Source of the DNA: Bacteroidales bacterium
GTDB lineage: Bacteria > Bacteroidota > Bacteroidia > Bacteroidales > UBA932
NCBI GenBank assembly: GCA_012513425.1
Contig: JAAZCF010000118.1
Coordinates: 1 to 5,605 of the forward strand
Length of the DNA stretch: 5,605 nucleotides
Direction: 5' to 3'
A program made the position numbers and the translations under genes. The notes beneath the pieces were generated by a model. It did no database searches. It was not told the DNA's origin and saw only the letters and a list, made by a program, of their open reading frames with translations. This document shows, in pieces, positions 1 to 5,605 of this stretch; within the stretch, counting starts at the first letter, position 1; each line of letters starts with the position of its first letter.

Positions 1-444
1 CATGAGGCCGCGAAGATCTACATTTGGATAGTTACTCATATTCGAGGCAAGGTCTAGCAGCTCTTCATCTGTGAAACCTTGTTTACTTTCTTCTTCGGCC
101 ACATATAGCTCCAGCAGCACTGACTGCATCTTCCCTATCTTGGCTGCATAGCTGTCAATAGCCTCCAACAGATGCAAACTGTCTACAGACTGCACCAGCG
201 ATGCGTAAGGCAGCACATTTTTGATTTTGTTAGTCTGAAGATGGCCTATAAATTGCCACTGAATGTCGCTTGGCAGAGCCTTGGCCTTTTGCTCAAGCTC
301 CAGAGGGCGGTTCTCTCCAAATACTCTCTGCCCTGCATTATAGGCCTCCATAATAAGCTCCATTGGCTTAAATTTGGAAACTGCCACCAGAGTCACATCT
401 GATGGCAGTTGGCTTTTTATCGAAAGTAGATTTTTACTTATCAT
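1..444 (-). CDS. yggS: YggS/PLPBP-family pyridoxal-phosphate-binding protein (C-terminus beyond window)
   Basis: This is the first 148 residues of a YggS/PROSC (PLPBP) family protein; the family is usually about 220-235 aa, so roughly the last third lies outside the window. The family is a cytoplasmic single-domain alanine-racemase-like TIM barrel that binds PLP without known catalysis and helps balance vitamin B6 and amino/keto-acid pools. Visible motifs in order: VTLVAVSKFKP (17-27), where K24 is the expected PLP Schiff-base lysine; AGQRVFGENR (37-46); IQWQFIGHLQTNK (61-73); SVDSLHLLEAI (86-96); EEESKQGF (117-124); and the start of the RGLM motif at the window edge. Q64 sits where most homologues have His (WHFIG). 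The ATG overlaps the yidC stop as TAATG, so translation is probably coupled to yidC; no separate promoter is seen. Family assignment is confident; the cellular role is inferred from the family. Confidence 0.93.
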   Translation of the reverse strand, partial: MISKNLLSIKSQLPSDVTLVAVSKFKPMELIMEAYNAGQRVFGENRPLELEQKAKALPSDIQWQFIGHLQTNKIKNVLPYASLVQSVDSLHLLEAIDSYAAKIGKMQSVLLELYVAEEESKQGFTDEELLDLASNMSNYPNVDLRGLM

Positions 445-2333
445 TACTTGCGAGTATTTTTTTGTTGCTGTTGCTGAATCTTATATGCCTCTTCAAGTCT
501 TTGCTGAAATTTGCTCTTTTTAGAAGCGGTACTGCTTTCAGCTTTTTTCTTAAGTTGGTCATATAATTTCTCTTCATTAACAAACCATTTGCGGATAGCA
601 ATGTTCTGAGCAATGGTGAAGATGTTTGCGAGTAGATAATAGTAACTCAAACCGGCTGAGAAATTATTACAAATGACAACCATGAAAATAGGCATAAACC
701 ACACTGACATAAACTTCATACCAGGCATTTGCTGTGAAGTGGCTGCATTGCTGTCGAAAGTCATCTTAGAATAGAGCCACATTGAAATACCCATCAACAA
801 AGAGAACAATGAAATGTGATCACCATATAGAGGAATCTTGAAGCCAAAGTCCAAGATTGAGTCATACGCACTAAGGTCAGTAGCCCACAAGAAACTTTGC
901 TGACGAAGCTCAAATGATGAAGGGAAGAATCTAAACATCGCATAGAGCAAAGGCATTTGGATAAGCAAAGGAAGACAGCCTCCAAGGGTGCTGACACCAG
1001 CTTTTTTATAAAGATCCATAGTTGCCTGTTGACGCTTCATAGCCTCATTTTCTTTTGGATAGCGAGCATTGATTTTGTCAACTTCAGGCTTCAATACTCT
1101 CATCTTTGCTGATGATGCATAAGACTTGTAAGTAAGAGGGAAAATGACAATCTTCAACATTATGGTCAAAAGCAAAATGATGAGACCAAAGCTATTTACA
1201 AACTGGTGAAGCCAGTTGAATACAGGAATAATGATGAATTTAGTAATAGAGCCAACCAACCAGCCGCCCAAAGGCAACAACTTGTCAAATTTCAAATCAA
1301 AGCTCTTGAGCAATGGATAGTGGTTTGGCATGAAATAGAACTGGAAGTCCTTGCTAAAATCAGCTGATTTGTCGCCATATTCCACATTAACAACAGCCAC
1401 ATCATTCATTAAATAGTTGTTAGCATTGTTGTCAGCATACATTTTGCCAGAGACATCTCCGGAAGCAAAAAACTCAGGAGCAACCAAGATGGCAGAGAAG
1501 AATTGCTGTTTAAAAGCCACCCAATGAGTAAGGCCGACCAAAGACTCGTTGCCTCCGTCTTTTCTCATTGAGATTTCTTTGATATTCTCATTGTTGGCAT
1601 AGTGAAAAGCCACGCTTGAGTAGTTCTTTTCATTGTCATATCCCCTTTCCAAACGAGGCATATCCATAGCCCATGACATCTTGAATGAAGATGAAGAACG
1701 AGGAATATACTCATCCATGCCGACAAAATGGATATTCATATCCACCATATAGCTGTCAGTGGAAAGTGTGAAAAGTTGCTCTACATAAGAATCTTCATCA
1801 AAATAGAGGCGCATAGCCACGCTTTGAGAAGTAGCACTGGTAATCTCGTAATTAAAATCTGTGGTATTGATGTACTGCCCTGCATCCATCTCGATATCGA
1901 ACACACTGTTGCGACGATTATCTATCAAATAGAGAGCAGTGCTGTCATACTTATAATAATCTTTGACTAAGACCTCTGCCAATTGAGCACCTTTGGTCGA
2001 CAAAGCAACCTTAATTTTGTCATTTTCCAAATAAACCAACTGCTCTTCCAAAGAATCAGAGGCTGCATAATTTAGAAAGTCACTTTTATATAATGGAGCA
2101 ATGTCAGACTGAGCTACAGCTGAGCTGTCGCTTGCAAGCATCCTCTCAATGTCATCAGCATCTGCATCCGCAACAGCGCTTTCTATAGCCTTCAAAGCCT
2201 CAACTTTGGCTATAGAATCCTGCACACGTCTTTGAGCTTCTTGTTGTTTCTCAAATTGCTTTGTGTTGTACCAACTAAATACAAGCAGAATTATGCCTAT
2301 GAGGGCAAAACCGGTAACTGTTTGTTTATTCAT
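444..2333 (-). CDS. yidC: Membrane protein insertase YidC
   Basis: This 629-aa protein is a full-length YidC/Oxa1/Alb3 insertase, which inserts and folds inner-membrane proteins alone or with SecYEG. An N-terminal membrane anchor (about 7-22) is followed by an Ala/Asp-rich linker (about 45-80), a large periplasmic beta domain (about 95-350) and the conserved insertase core. Core landmarks are TM2 (about 382-402) with K394 at the place of the groove arginine (R366 in E. coli), the PLTYKSYASSAKM stretch leading into the cytoplasmic hairpin (about 403-445), LGGCLPLLIQMPLLYAMF (450-467) as TM3, TM4 (about 506-521), TM5 (about 541-556) and TM6 (about 559-579). The C-terminal tail (about 581-629) is lysine-rich with five glutamines at 620-624, a plausible ribosome-contacting tail. 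A GGAG lies 9 bases before the ATG. The gene starts 6 bases after the DUF349 gene stops and overlaps yggS by one base, so it sits mid-operon. Identity is secure. Confidence 0.98.
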   Translation of the reverse strand: MNKQTVTGFALIGIILLVFSWYNTKQFEKQQEAQRRVQDSIAKVEALKAIESAVADADADDIERMLASDSSAVAQSDIAPLYKSDFLNYAASDSLEEQLVYLENDKIKVALSTKGAQLAEVLVKDYYKYDSTALYLIDNRRNSVFDIEMDAGQYINTTDFNYEITSATSQSVAMRLYFDEDSYVEQLFTLSTDSYMVDMNIHFVGMDEYIPRSSSSFKMSWAMDMPRLERGYDNEKNYSSVAFHYANNENIKEISMRKDGGNESLVGLTHWVAFKQQFFSAILVAPEFFASGDVSGKMYADNNANNYLMNDVAVVNVEYGDKSADFSKDFQFYFMPNHYPLLKSFDLKFDKLLPLGGWLVGSITKFIIIPVFNWLHQFVNSFGLIILLLTIMLKIVIFPLTYKSYASSAKMRVLKPEVDKINARYPKENEAMKRQQATMDLYKKAGVSTLGGCLPLLIQMPLLYAMFRFFPSSFELRQQSFLWATDLSAYDSILDFGFKIPLYGDHISLFSLLMGISMWLYSKMTFDSNAATSQQMPGMKFMSVWFMPIFMVVICNNFSAGLSYYYLLANIFTIAQNIAIRKWFVNEEKLYDQLKKKAESSTASKKSKFQQRLEEAYKIQQQQQKNTRK

Positions 2334-2339
2334 TACTCA

Positions 2340-4226
2340 TTACTCCTGCTCGTTTTCTCCTTTGTCAAAAGATTTGATTTTTTCCTCAAGATCTGCAAGC
2401 TCTTGCTTAGCCACTTCTATCTTACCTGTAAGCTCTGACAAAAGCTGTTCTGCATTTTTGCTGGCAGCAAAGAAGCCCATATTGTTCTCCCAAGTAGCAA
2501 TATCTTGCTCCATCTTAATAAACTTCTGAATAAGACGATCTTTTTCTGAAAGCACTTTCTGACCAAATTTGCCACGTGGCTCGAATTTGCGTCTTCTGGA
2601 ACGAAGAGCTTGGTCAAGGTCTATTGTGATGCCGAATTTGTCATTCATAGCCTTAGCATAGGCATTCATCACTTTCACTTTATCTTTCATTGGCACAAAG
2701 CCGATAGCATCCCATTTCTCTTGGAAATCATGAGCTGCAGCTTTGTCCAAAGCTTCACTTTGTGACTCATAATCTGTAATTTCCTCTAATAGAGCATTCT
2801 TGGCAATAAGATTCTCATCGAACTGTCTGTCTTTCTCAGAGAAATATTGGTTCTTTTTTTCAAAGAATGTATCGCAGGCAGAGCGGAAGCGCTTCCAAAG
2901 AAGCTCTGATTGTTTGTGAGGAATAACTCCGCTTTCTTTCCATTGTTTCTGAAGGCCAATGAGAATGTCTGAAGTCTTTTTCCAATCTGTGCTCTCGGCA
3001 AGAGCTTCTGCTTGTTCGCATAGAGACACTTTCTTGGCTTTATTGTCGCGAATCTGAGACTTATATTCGCTGTAGTATTCTTTTTTAATGGCATTGATCT
3101 TATTGCAAGTCTCGCGGAAACGATCATATATCTTGGCGTTATCTTTCTTTGATGCAAAGCCGATAGTCTTCCACTCTTGTTTAATACTTTCAACCTTAGC
3201 AAAGATATCATTCAATTTGCTGTTAGCATTGGCATTGATTTCCTCCAATATAGCTTCGATTTTTTCACAAAGTGCTACTTTGGCAGCCAAGTTCTGCTGC
3301 TGGGCACCTTTTTGACTCTCAAAGAATTCTTGGTGCTTTTTATTAACAACAGCTGTTGCTGCTCTGAATCTTTCCCAAATAGACTCACGGAACTCTCTAT
3401 CTACAGGACCATACTCTTTCCATTCTTCATGGAGCTTCTGCAACTCGCGGAAGGAATTTACAGGACTCTTACTGTCGGCAAGAGCTTCAGCCCTCTGGCA
3501 AAGGTTCTCTTTTGCTTCGAGATTCTTTTTAAGGTCAAGCTCACGGAGCTCACGATTTATCTTCACAAAGTCATAAAAGGATTCAACATAGTGGTTATAT
3601 GAACTATATATGTCTTTTGAATTGGCCTGTGGAACAGCTCCGGCACTACGCCACTTAGCTTGAAGCTCTCTGAAAGTAGGATATGCTTTATTGATATCGC
3701 CAGGGTTTTCCACTAATGCTTTCAACTCCTCAATGACTTCTGTTTTCACTGCAAGATTCTCTTCTTTCTTTTGATTCAAATCTTGAACATATTGGGTTCT
3801 GATGACTTTATACTTGCCGAAAAGTTCTTTGAAACCTCTCTCAACTTCTGCAAATGGGTTAACGGACACTATTTCTTCCTCAGCTTTTGGAGCATCCTCA
3901 GACTCGGCAGCAGCTTCTGCAAGCTTTGCTGTAACTGTTTCATTCTCCTGTAAGCCAGCGGCAATTTTTTCTTTTTTCAAGGTCCGGTAGAAAGCAGCTT
4001 TAATGCTCTCTGCATACTTGTAAAGCTGCTGTACATCAGCTTTATCTAGTAAATCTTGGAGCATGTCTACCAAGTCTTTTAGGCCTTTGTTAGAAAAGTC
4101 AATGGCTTCTTCTTCATTGTAATTCTCGCTCTGCACTTCTTCAGTAGCGGGACTTTCGCTAAGGTTAGCTGATTGCTCCTCAAATTGTTCATTCTCAGCA
4201 GCAATTGGTTTTAGTTCTTCACTCAT
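2340..4226 (-). CDS. DUF349 multi-repeat protein, function unknown
   Basis: This 628-aa, highly charged, helix-rich protein has no signal peptide or membrane segment, so it is probably cytoplasmic. An acidic N-terminus (1-45) and a small helical segment (about 46-90) lead through an Ala/Glu-rich linker (about 97-120) into five DUF349 repeats, marked by tryptophans W192, W269, W352, W429 and W505 at 76-83 residue spacing. The typical unit reads as an LCEKAEALAES-like helix, then W-K-x-x-G, then a WxRFR-like helix (best in repeats 2 and 4, WERFR and WKRFR). Repeat 5 keeps EKWDAIGFVP but lacks the WxRFR part. A basic stretch RSRRRKFEPRGK (542-553) and a C-terminal coiled coil (about 560-622) follow. 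Proteins of this layout are common in Bacteroidota, but no biochemical role is established. The start is supported by the promoter element just upstream; there is no Shine-Dalgarno sequence. It is the first gene of the operon with yidC. A role near membrane-protein biogenesis is only inferred from position. Confidence 0.92.
   Translation of the reverse strand: MSEELKPIAAENEQFEEQSANLSESPATEEVQSENYNEEEAIDFSNKGLKDLVDMLQDLLDKADVQQLYKYAESIKAAFYRTLKKEKIAAGLQENETVTAKLAEAAAESEDAPKAEEEIVSVNPFAEVERGFKELFGKYKVIRTQYVQDLNQKKEENLAVKTEVIEELKALVENPGDINKAYPTFRELQAKWRSAGAVPQANSKDIYSSYNHYVESFYDFVKINRELRELDLKKNLEAKENLCQRAEALADSKSPVNSFRELQKLHEEWKEYGPVDREFRESIWERFRAATAVVNKKHQEFFESQKGAQQQNLAAKVALCEKIEAILEEINANANSKLNDIFAKVESIKQEWKTIGFASKKDNAKIYDRFRETCNKINAIKKEYYSEYKSQIRDNKAKKVSLCEQAEALAESTDWKKTSDILIGLQKQWKESGVIPHKQSELLWKRFRSACDTFFEKKNQYFSEKDRQFDENLIAKNALLEEITDYESQSEALDKAAAHDFQEKWDAIGFVPMKDKVKVMNAYAKAMNDKFGITIDLDQALRSRRRKFEPRGKFGQKVLSEKDRLIQKFIKMEQDIATWENNMGFFAASKNAEQLLSELTGKIEVAKQELADLEEKIKSFDKGENEQE
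2343..2346 (-). promoter_or_regulatory. Possible Shine-Dalgarno sequence for yidC
   Basis: GGAG on the minus strand lies 9 bases before the yidC ATG, inside the last codons of the DUF349 gene. The other starts in the window lack such a motif. It fits the chosen yidC start, but Bacteroidota depend little on Shine-Dalgarno pairing, and the bases also encode the glutamine-glutamate end of the upstream protein, so it may be chance. Confidence 0.4.
2637..3764 (-). repeat. Five tandem DUF349 repeats within the coding region
   Basis: Residues about 155-530 of the DUF349 protein consist of five diverged units, roughly 155-228, 232-304, 309-388, 392-465 and 470-530. Repeats 2 and 4 are most alike: LCQRAEALADS and LCEQAEALAES lie exactly 160 residues apart, and their DNA shares the 14-mer TCGGCAAGAGCTTC at 3475-3488 and 2995-3008 (plus-strand reading). 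Similarity is otherwise mainly at protein level, so this is an old internal duplication and not a recent DNA repeat. Boundaries are approximate. Confidence 0.8.
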
Positions 4227-4230
4227 TTGT

Positions 4231-4259
4231 ATTTGGTATAAATATTATAACTTGCAAAT
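4231..4259. repeat. AT-rich interrupted inverted repeat in the divergent intergenic region
   Basis: ATTTG (4231-4235) pairs with CAAAT (4255-4259), and nested inside TATAA (4237-4241) pairs with TTATA (4245-4249) around an ATA loop. It covers the predicted leftward transcription start and part of the -7 element, a place where an operator could act. The arms are short and AT-rich, so chance is a serious alternative. Confidence 0.3.
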
Positions 4260-4262
4260 ATA
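4255..4262 (-). promoter_or_regulatory. Bacteroidota-type -7 promoter element for the DUF349-yidC-yggS operon
   Basis: The minus strand reads TATATTTG, a full match to the TAnnTTTG -7 consensus of the Bacteroidota primary sigma factor. It lies 28 bases before the DUF349 ATG, giving a predicted start near 4248-4250 and a leader of about 22-25 bases. No clear TTTG -33 element is seen at the usual distance, so the call rests on the -7 match and its position before the first gene of the operon. Confidence 0.6.
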
Positions 4263-4284
4263 ACATTTTTTCGGTTTTTATGCC

Positions 4285-4292
4285 TACTTTCG
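4285..4292 (+). promoter_or_regulatory. Possible -7 promoter element for trmD
   Basis: TACTTTCG matches five of the six fixed positions of TAnnTTTG and ends only six bases before the trmD ATG. If used, transcription would begin at or next to the start codon, giving a leaderless or nearly leaderless mRNA. No Shine-Dalgarno sequence precedes the ATG, which fits. There is no clear -33 TTTG at the expected spacing, so it is a candidate only. Confidence 0.45.
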
Positions 4293-4298
4293 CACGAT

Positions 4299-4973
4299 AT
4301 GAGAATTGATATATTATCTGCTGTACCTGACTTATTGGAAAGCCCTCTGAATTTCTCTATAGTAAAACGAGCCAGAGACAAGGGTTTAGTTGAAATTTAT
4401 GTCCACAACATACACGACTATGGCATAGGACGTTACAAGCAAATTGACGACTATTCATATGGTGGAGATGCGGGCATGATAATGATGGTTGAGCCTATTT
4501 TCAACCTTATCGAGAAGTTGAAAAGCGAAAGAAATTATGATGAAATAATATATACTTCTCCTGATGGAGAAATTCTCAATCAAAACATTTCCAACCAGCT
4601 CAGTTGCTTGGAAAACATAATCATTCTCTGCGGCCATTACAAAGGCATCGATCAGCGAATTAGAGAGAATCTCATAACCAGAGAAATATCTGTTGGAGAC
4701 TATGTGCTCAGCGGTGGAGAATTACCTGCTGCTATCATCACCGATGCGTTAGTGCGCCTCATTCCAGGAGCCATATCTGATGAAACTTCTGCCCTCAGTG
4801 ATTCTTTTCAAGATGAGCTGCTCTCACCTCCAATTTACACACGCCCTGCAGATTTCAATGGCTGGAAAGTTCCTGATGTGCTGCTCAGCGGCAACCCTCA
4901 ATTAATCAAGGCTTGGCAAGATGAGCAATCTCTTGAGAGAACAAAGCAACTAAGGCCCAATCTTCTGAAATAA
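4299..4973 (+). CDS. trmD: tRNA (guanine-N1-)-methyltransferase TrmD
   Basis: This 224-aa SPOUT-class enzyme methylates N1 of G37, next to the anticodon, using S-adenosylmethionine, and so guards against +1 frameshifting; it acts in the cytoplasm as a dimer. The start MRIDILSAVP is the normal family N-terminus. Motifs in order: YSYGGDAGMIM (53-62), YTSPDGE (85-91), LCGHYKGIDQRI (110-121), EISVGDYVLSGGELPAA (129-145) forming the trefoil-knot SAM site, and SDSFQDELLSPPIYTRP (167-183), in which D172 corresponds to the catalytic Asp169 of E. coli. It ends with the conserved helical region LLSGNPQLIKAWQDEQSLERT (195-215). The length is slightly short, as in other Bacteroidota; nothing key is missing. 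It is divergent from the DUF349 operon and is not grouped here with rpsP, rimM or rplS, its partners in many other bacteria. Identity is secure. Confidence 0.98.
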   Translation: MRIDILSAVPDLLESPLNFSIVKRARDKGLVEIYVHNIHDYGIGRYKQIDDYSYGGDAGMIMMVEPIFNLIEKLKSERNYDEIIYTSPDGEILNQNISNQLSCLENIIILCGHYKGIDQRIRENLITREISVGDYVLSGGELPAAIITDALVRLIPGAISDETSALSDSFQDELLSPPIYTRPADFNGWKVPDVLLSGNPQLIKAWQDEQSLERTKQLRPNLLK

Positions 4974-5014
4974 AAAAAAATAATACCTCTCTGCGAATTA
5001 CTAATCCTAATAAA

Positions 5015-5227
5015 ATGAAGAAAATAATTACAGCACTCGTTATTGTTACAGGCATTTTCACATTATCAAGCTGCAGTAAATCATGTTATTGTAAAGCCGT
5101 GGTGAATGGAGAAGAAATTTTAGGCAAAATATTCGATAATGAAGACAGCAGACCTTGTAGCGATTATAACTACAGTGATTCTGTCCTTGGCCAAACAACC
5201 GAATATAGATGCGTCATCGAACTCTAA
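5015..5227 (+). CDS. Small cysteine-rich lipoprotein, function unknown
   Basis: This 70-aa protein begins with a type II signal peptide: MKK, a hydrophobic stretch (about 4-17) and the lipobox LSSC, with C20 as the lipidated residue. The mature part is about 51 residues and holds four more cysteines: C24 and C26 (CYC), C48 and C66, enough for two disulfides. The residues after the lipidated Cys are SKS, without the acidic run linked to surface export in Bacteroidota, so a periplasm-facing anchor is the simpler guess. I do not recognise the family. The start is supported by the clean signal peptide and an A-rich upstream stretch. It lies 41 bases after trmD with no clear promoter or terminator between, so it may be read from the trmD promoter. 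Its 3' end overlaps the next gene by 19 bases, arguing for joint expression. Confidence 0.78.
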   Translation: MKKIITALVIVTGIFTLSSCSKSCYCKAVVNGEEILGKIFDNEDSRPCSDYNYSDSVLGQTTEYRCVIEL

Positions 5228-5605
5228 AAATCATTCTGAGGGAAATCCTCGCTTTATCATTTATATTATCGGCGGCAGCCAAATTGGTTGGCGCAGACAG
5301 TTTTGAATTATATATATTCAGCTTTGAGTTGTTTTCGCTCGGAGCATCTTTCATTTTTGCCAGGTTGGTCATTTGCATGGAGCTCATTTTAGGGCTGTGG
5401 CTCATGCTCAACACTCATCCCAAAGCTTCCGCTATTTCTGCACTATCGGTATTAGGAGGTTTTTCCGTTTTTCTTATGGTATTGATGCTTTCTGGTAATA
5501 GAGACAGTTGTCATTGTTTCGGAGAGTTTGTCGATCTTTCTCCTGGACAGTCTCTTATCAAGAACGGCGTTATTATCGCTCTTACTCTTGCCTCTATGGG
5601 AGAAG
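5209..5605 (+). CDS. MauE/DoxX-like redox-associated membrane protein (C-terminus beyond window)
   Basis: An open frame of 132 codons runs from ATG 5209 to the window edge. The frame is closed directly upstream by TAG at 5206-5208, so this is the earliest possible start. It begins MRHRTLKIILREILALSF, a common N-terminus for MauE/DoxX-like proteins. About four membrane segments are visible: 8-24, with the LSAAAKLVG signature at its end; 46-68; 73-95; and 118 onward. Between the last two lies SCHCFGEF (100-107), with C101 and C103 matching the CxCFG motif of MauE-like proteins, followed by LSPGQSLIKNG, also typical. MauE is needed for methylamine dehydrogenase maturation; most Bacteroidota members have no known substrate and are named only as redox-associated. 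A thioredoxin-like C-terminal domain or downstream gene may follow, but this lies outside the window. Translation is probably coupled to the lipoprotein gene. Confidence 0.82.
   Translation, partial: MRHRTLKIILREILALSFILSAAAKLVGADSFELYIFSFELFSLGASFIFARLVICMELILGLWLMLNTHPKASAISALSVLGGFSVFLMVLMLSGNRDSCHCFGEFVDLSPGQSLIKNGVIIALTLASMGE

Noticed and set aside
172..402. Plus-strand open frame of 76 codons
   Set aside because: It lies antisense to the clear YggS coding frame and its product shows no recognisable domain.
2326..2340. Alternative ATG overlapping the DUF349 stop (TAATG), upstream of yidC
   Set aside because: It opens a frame of only four codons before TAA and is not in frame with yidC, so it does not encode an extended YidC; at most it could be a stop-start reinitiation site.
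2786..3211. Minus-strand open frame of 141 codons in another frame of the DUF349 gene
   Set aside because: It is a frame-shifted shadow of the repeat-rich coding sequence; the product has no domain or plausible start context.
3177..3602. Plus-strand open frame of 141 codons
   Set aside because: It is antisense to the DUF349 repeats. The Phe/Leu-rich product is what results from reading Glu/Lys-rich coding sequence backwards.
4237..4250. TATAAATATTATAA as an E. coli-type -10 box
   Set aside because: The organism appears to be Bacteroidota, whose primary sigma factor uses TAnnTTTG elements; better-placed matches to that are present on both strands nearby.
4972..4980. Run of nine A after the trmD stop as a terminator or slippery site
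   Set aside because: No GC-rich hairpin precedes it, on the plus strand it is A and not U, and it lies outside coding sequence, so neither termination nor frameshifting is supported.
5214..5414. Minus-strand open frame of 66 codons
   Set aside because: It is antisense to the MauE-like gene, which has recognisable membrane segments and a redox motif on the plus strand.

Overview
The window looks like an ordinary chromosomal housekeeping segment from a member of the Bacteroidota, probably Bacteroidales. The signs are the Bacteroidota-style YidC with a large N-terminal periplasmic domain, a long multi-repeat DUF349 protein typical of that phylum, TAnnTTTG-like promoter elements, and A/T-rich start regions mostly without Shine-Dalgarno sequences. 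Genus cannot be fixed from the sequence alone. Coding is dense: no stretch over 300 bases lacks a gene, and I see no RNA genes, mobile elements, CRISPR arrays or convincing terminators.

Left arm (1-4226, minus strand, transcribed leftwards): three tightly packed genes that look like one operon. They are a 628-aa protein with five DUF349 repeats, then yidC (membrane protein insertase) after a 6-base gap, then a YggS/PLPBP-type PLP-binding protein whose start overlaps the yidC stop by one base (TAATG). The last gene runs off the left edge of the window.

Centre (4227-4298): a 72-base divergent intergenic region. A good TAnnTTTG -7 element faces left (DUF349 operon) and a near-match faces right, only six bases before the trmD ATG, so the trmD transcript may be leaderless or nearly so. 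An AT-rich inverted repeat lies over the predicted leftward transcription start.

Right arm (4299-5605, plus strand): trmD (tRNA m1G37 methyltransferase); then, after 41 bases, a tiny cysteine-rich lipoprotein of 70 aa; then a MauE/DoxX-like integral membrane protein whose ATG overlaps the lipoprotein's 3' end by 19 bases and which runs off the right edge. The overlap couples the last two genes, and both carry CxC-type cysteine pairs, which suggests a small envelope redox module.

Most of the window is conserved core biology: tRNA modification, membrane protein insertion and PLP homeostasis. The least characterised parts are the DUF349 protein linked to yidC and the lipoprotein/MauE-like pair. 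I found no clear evidence of a wholly new system.
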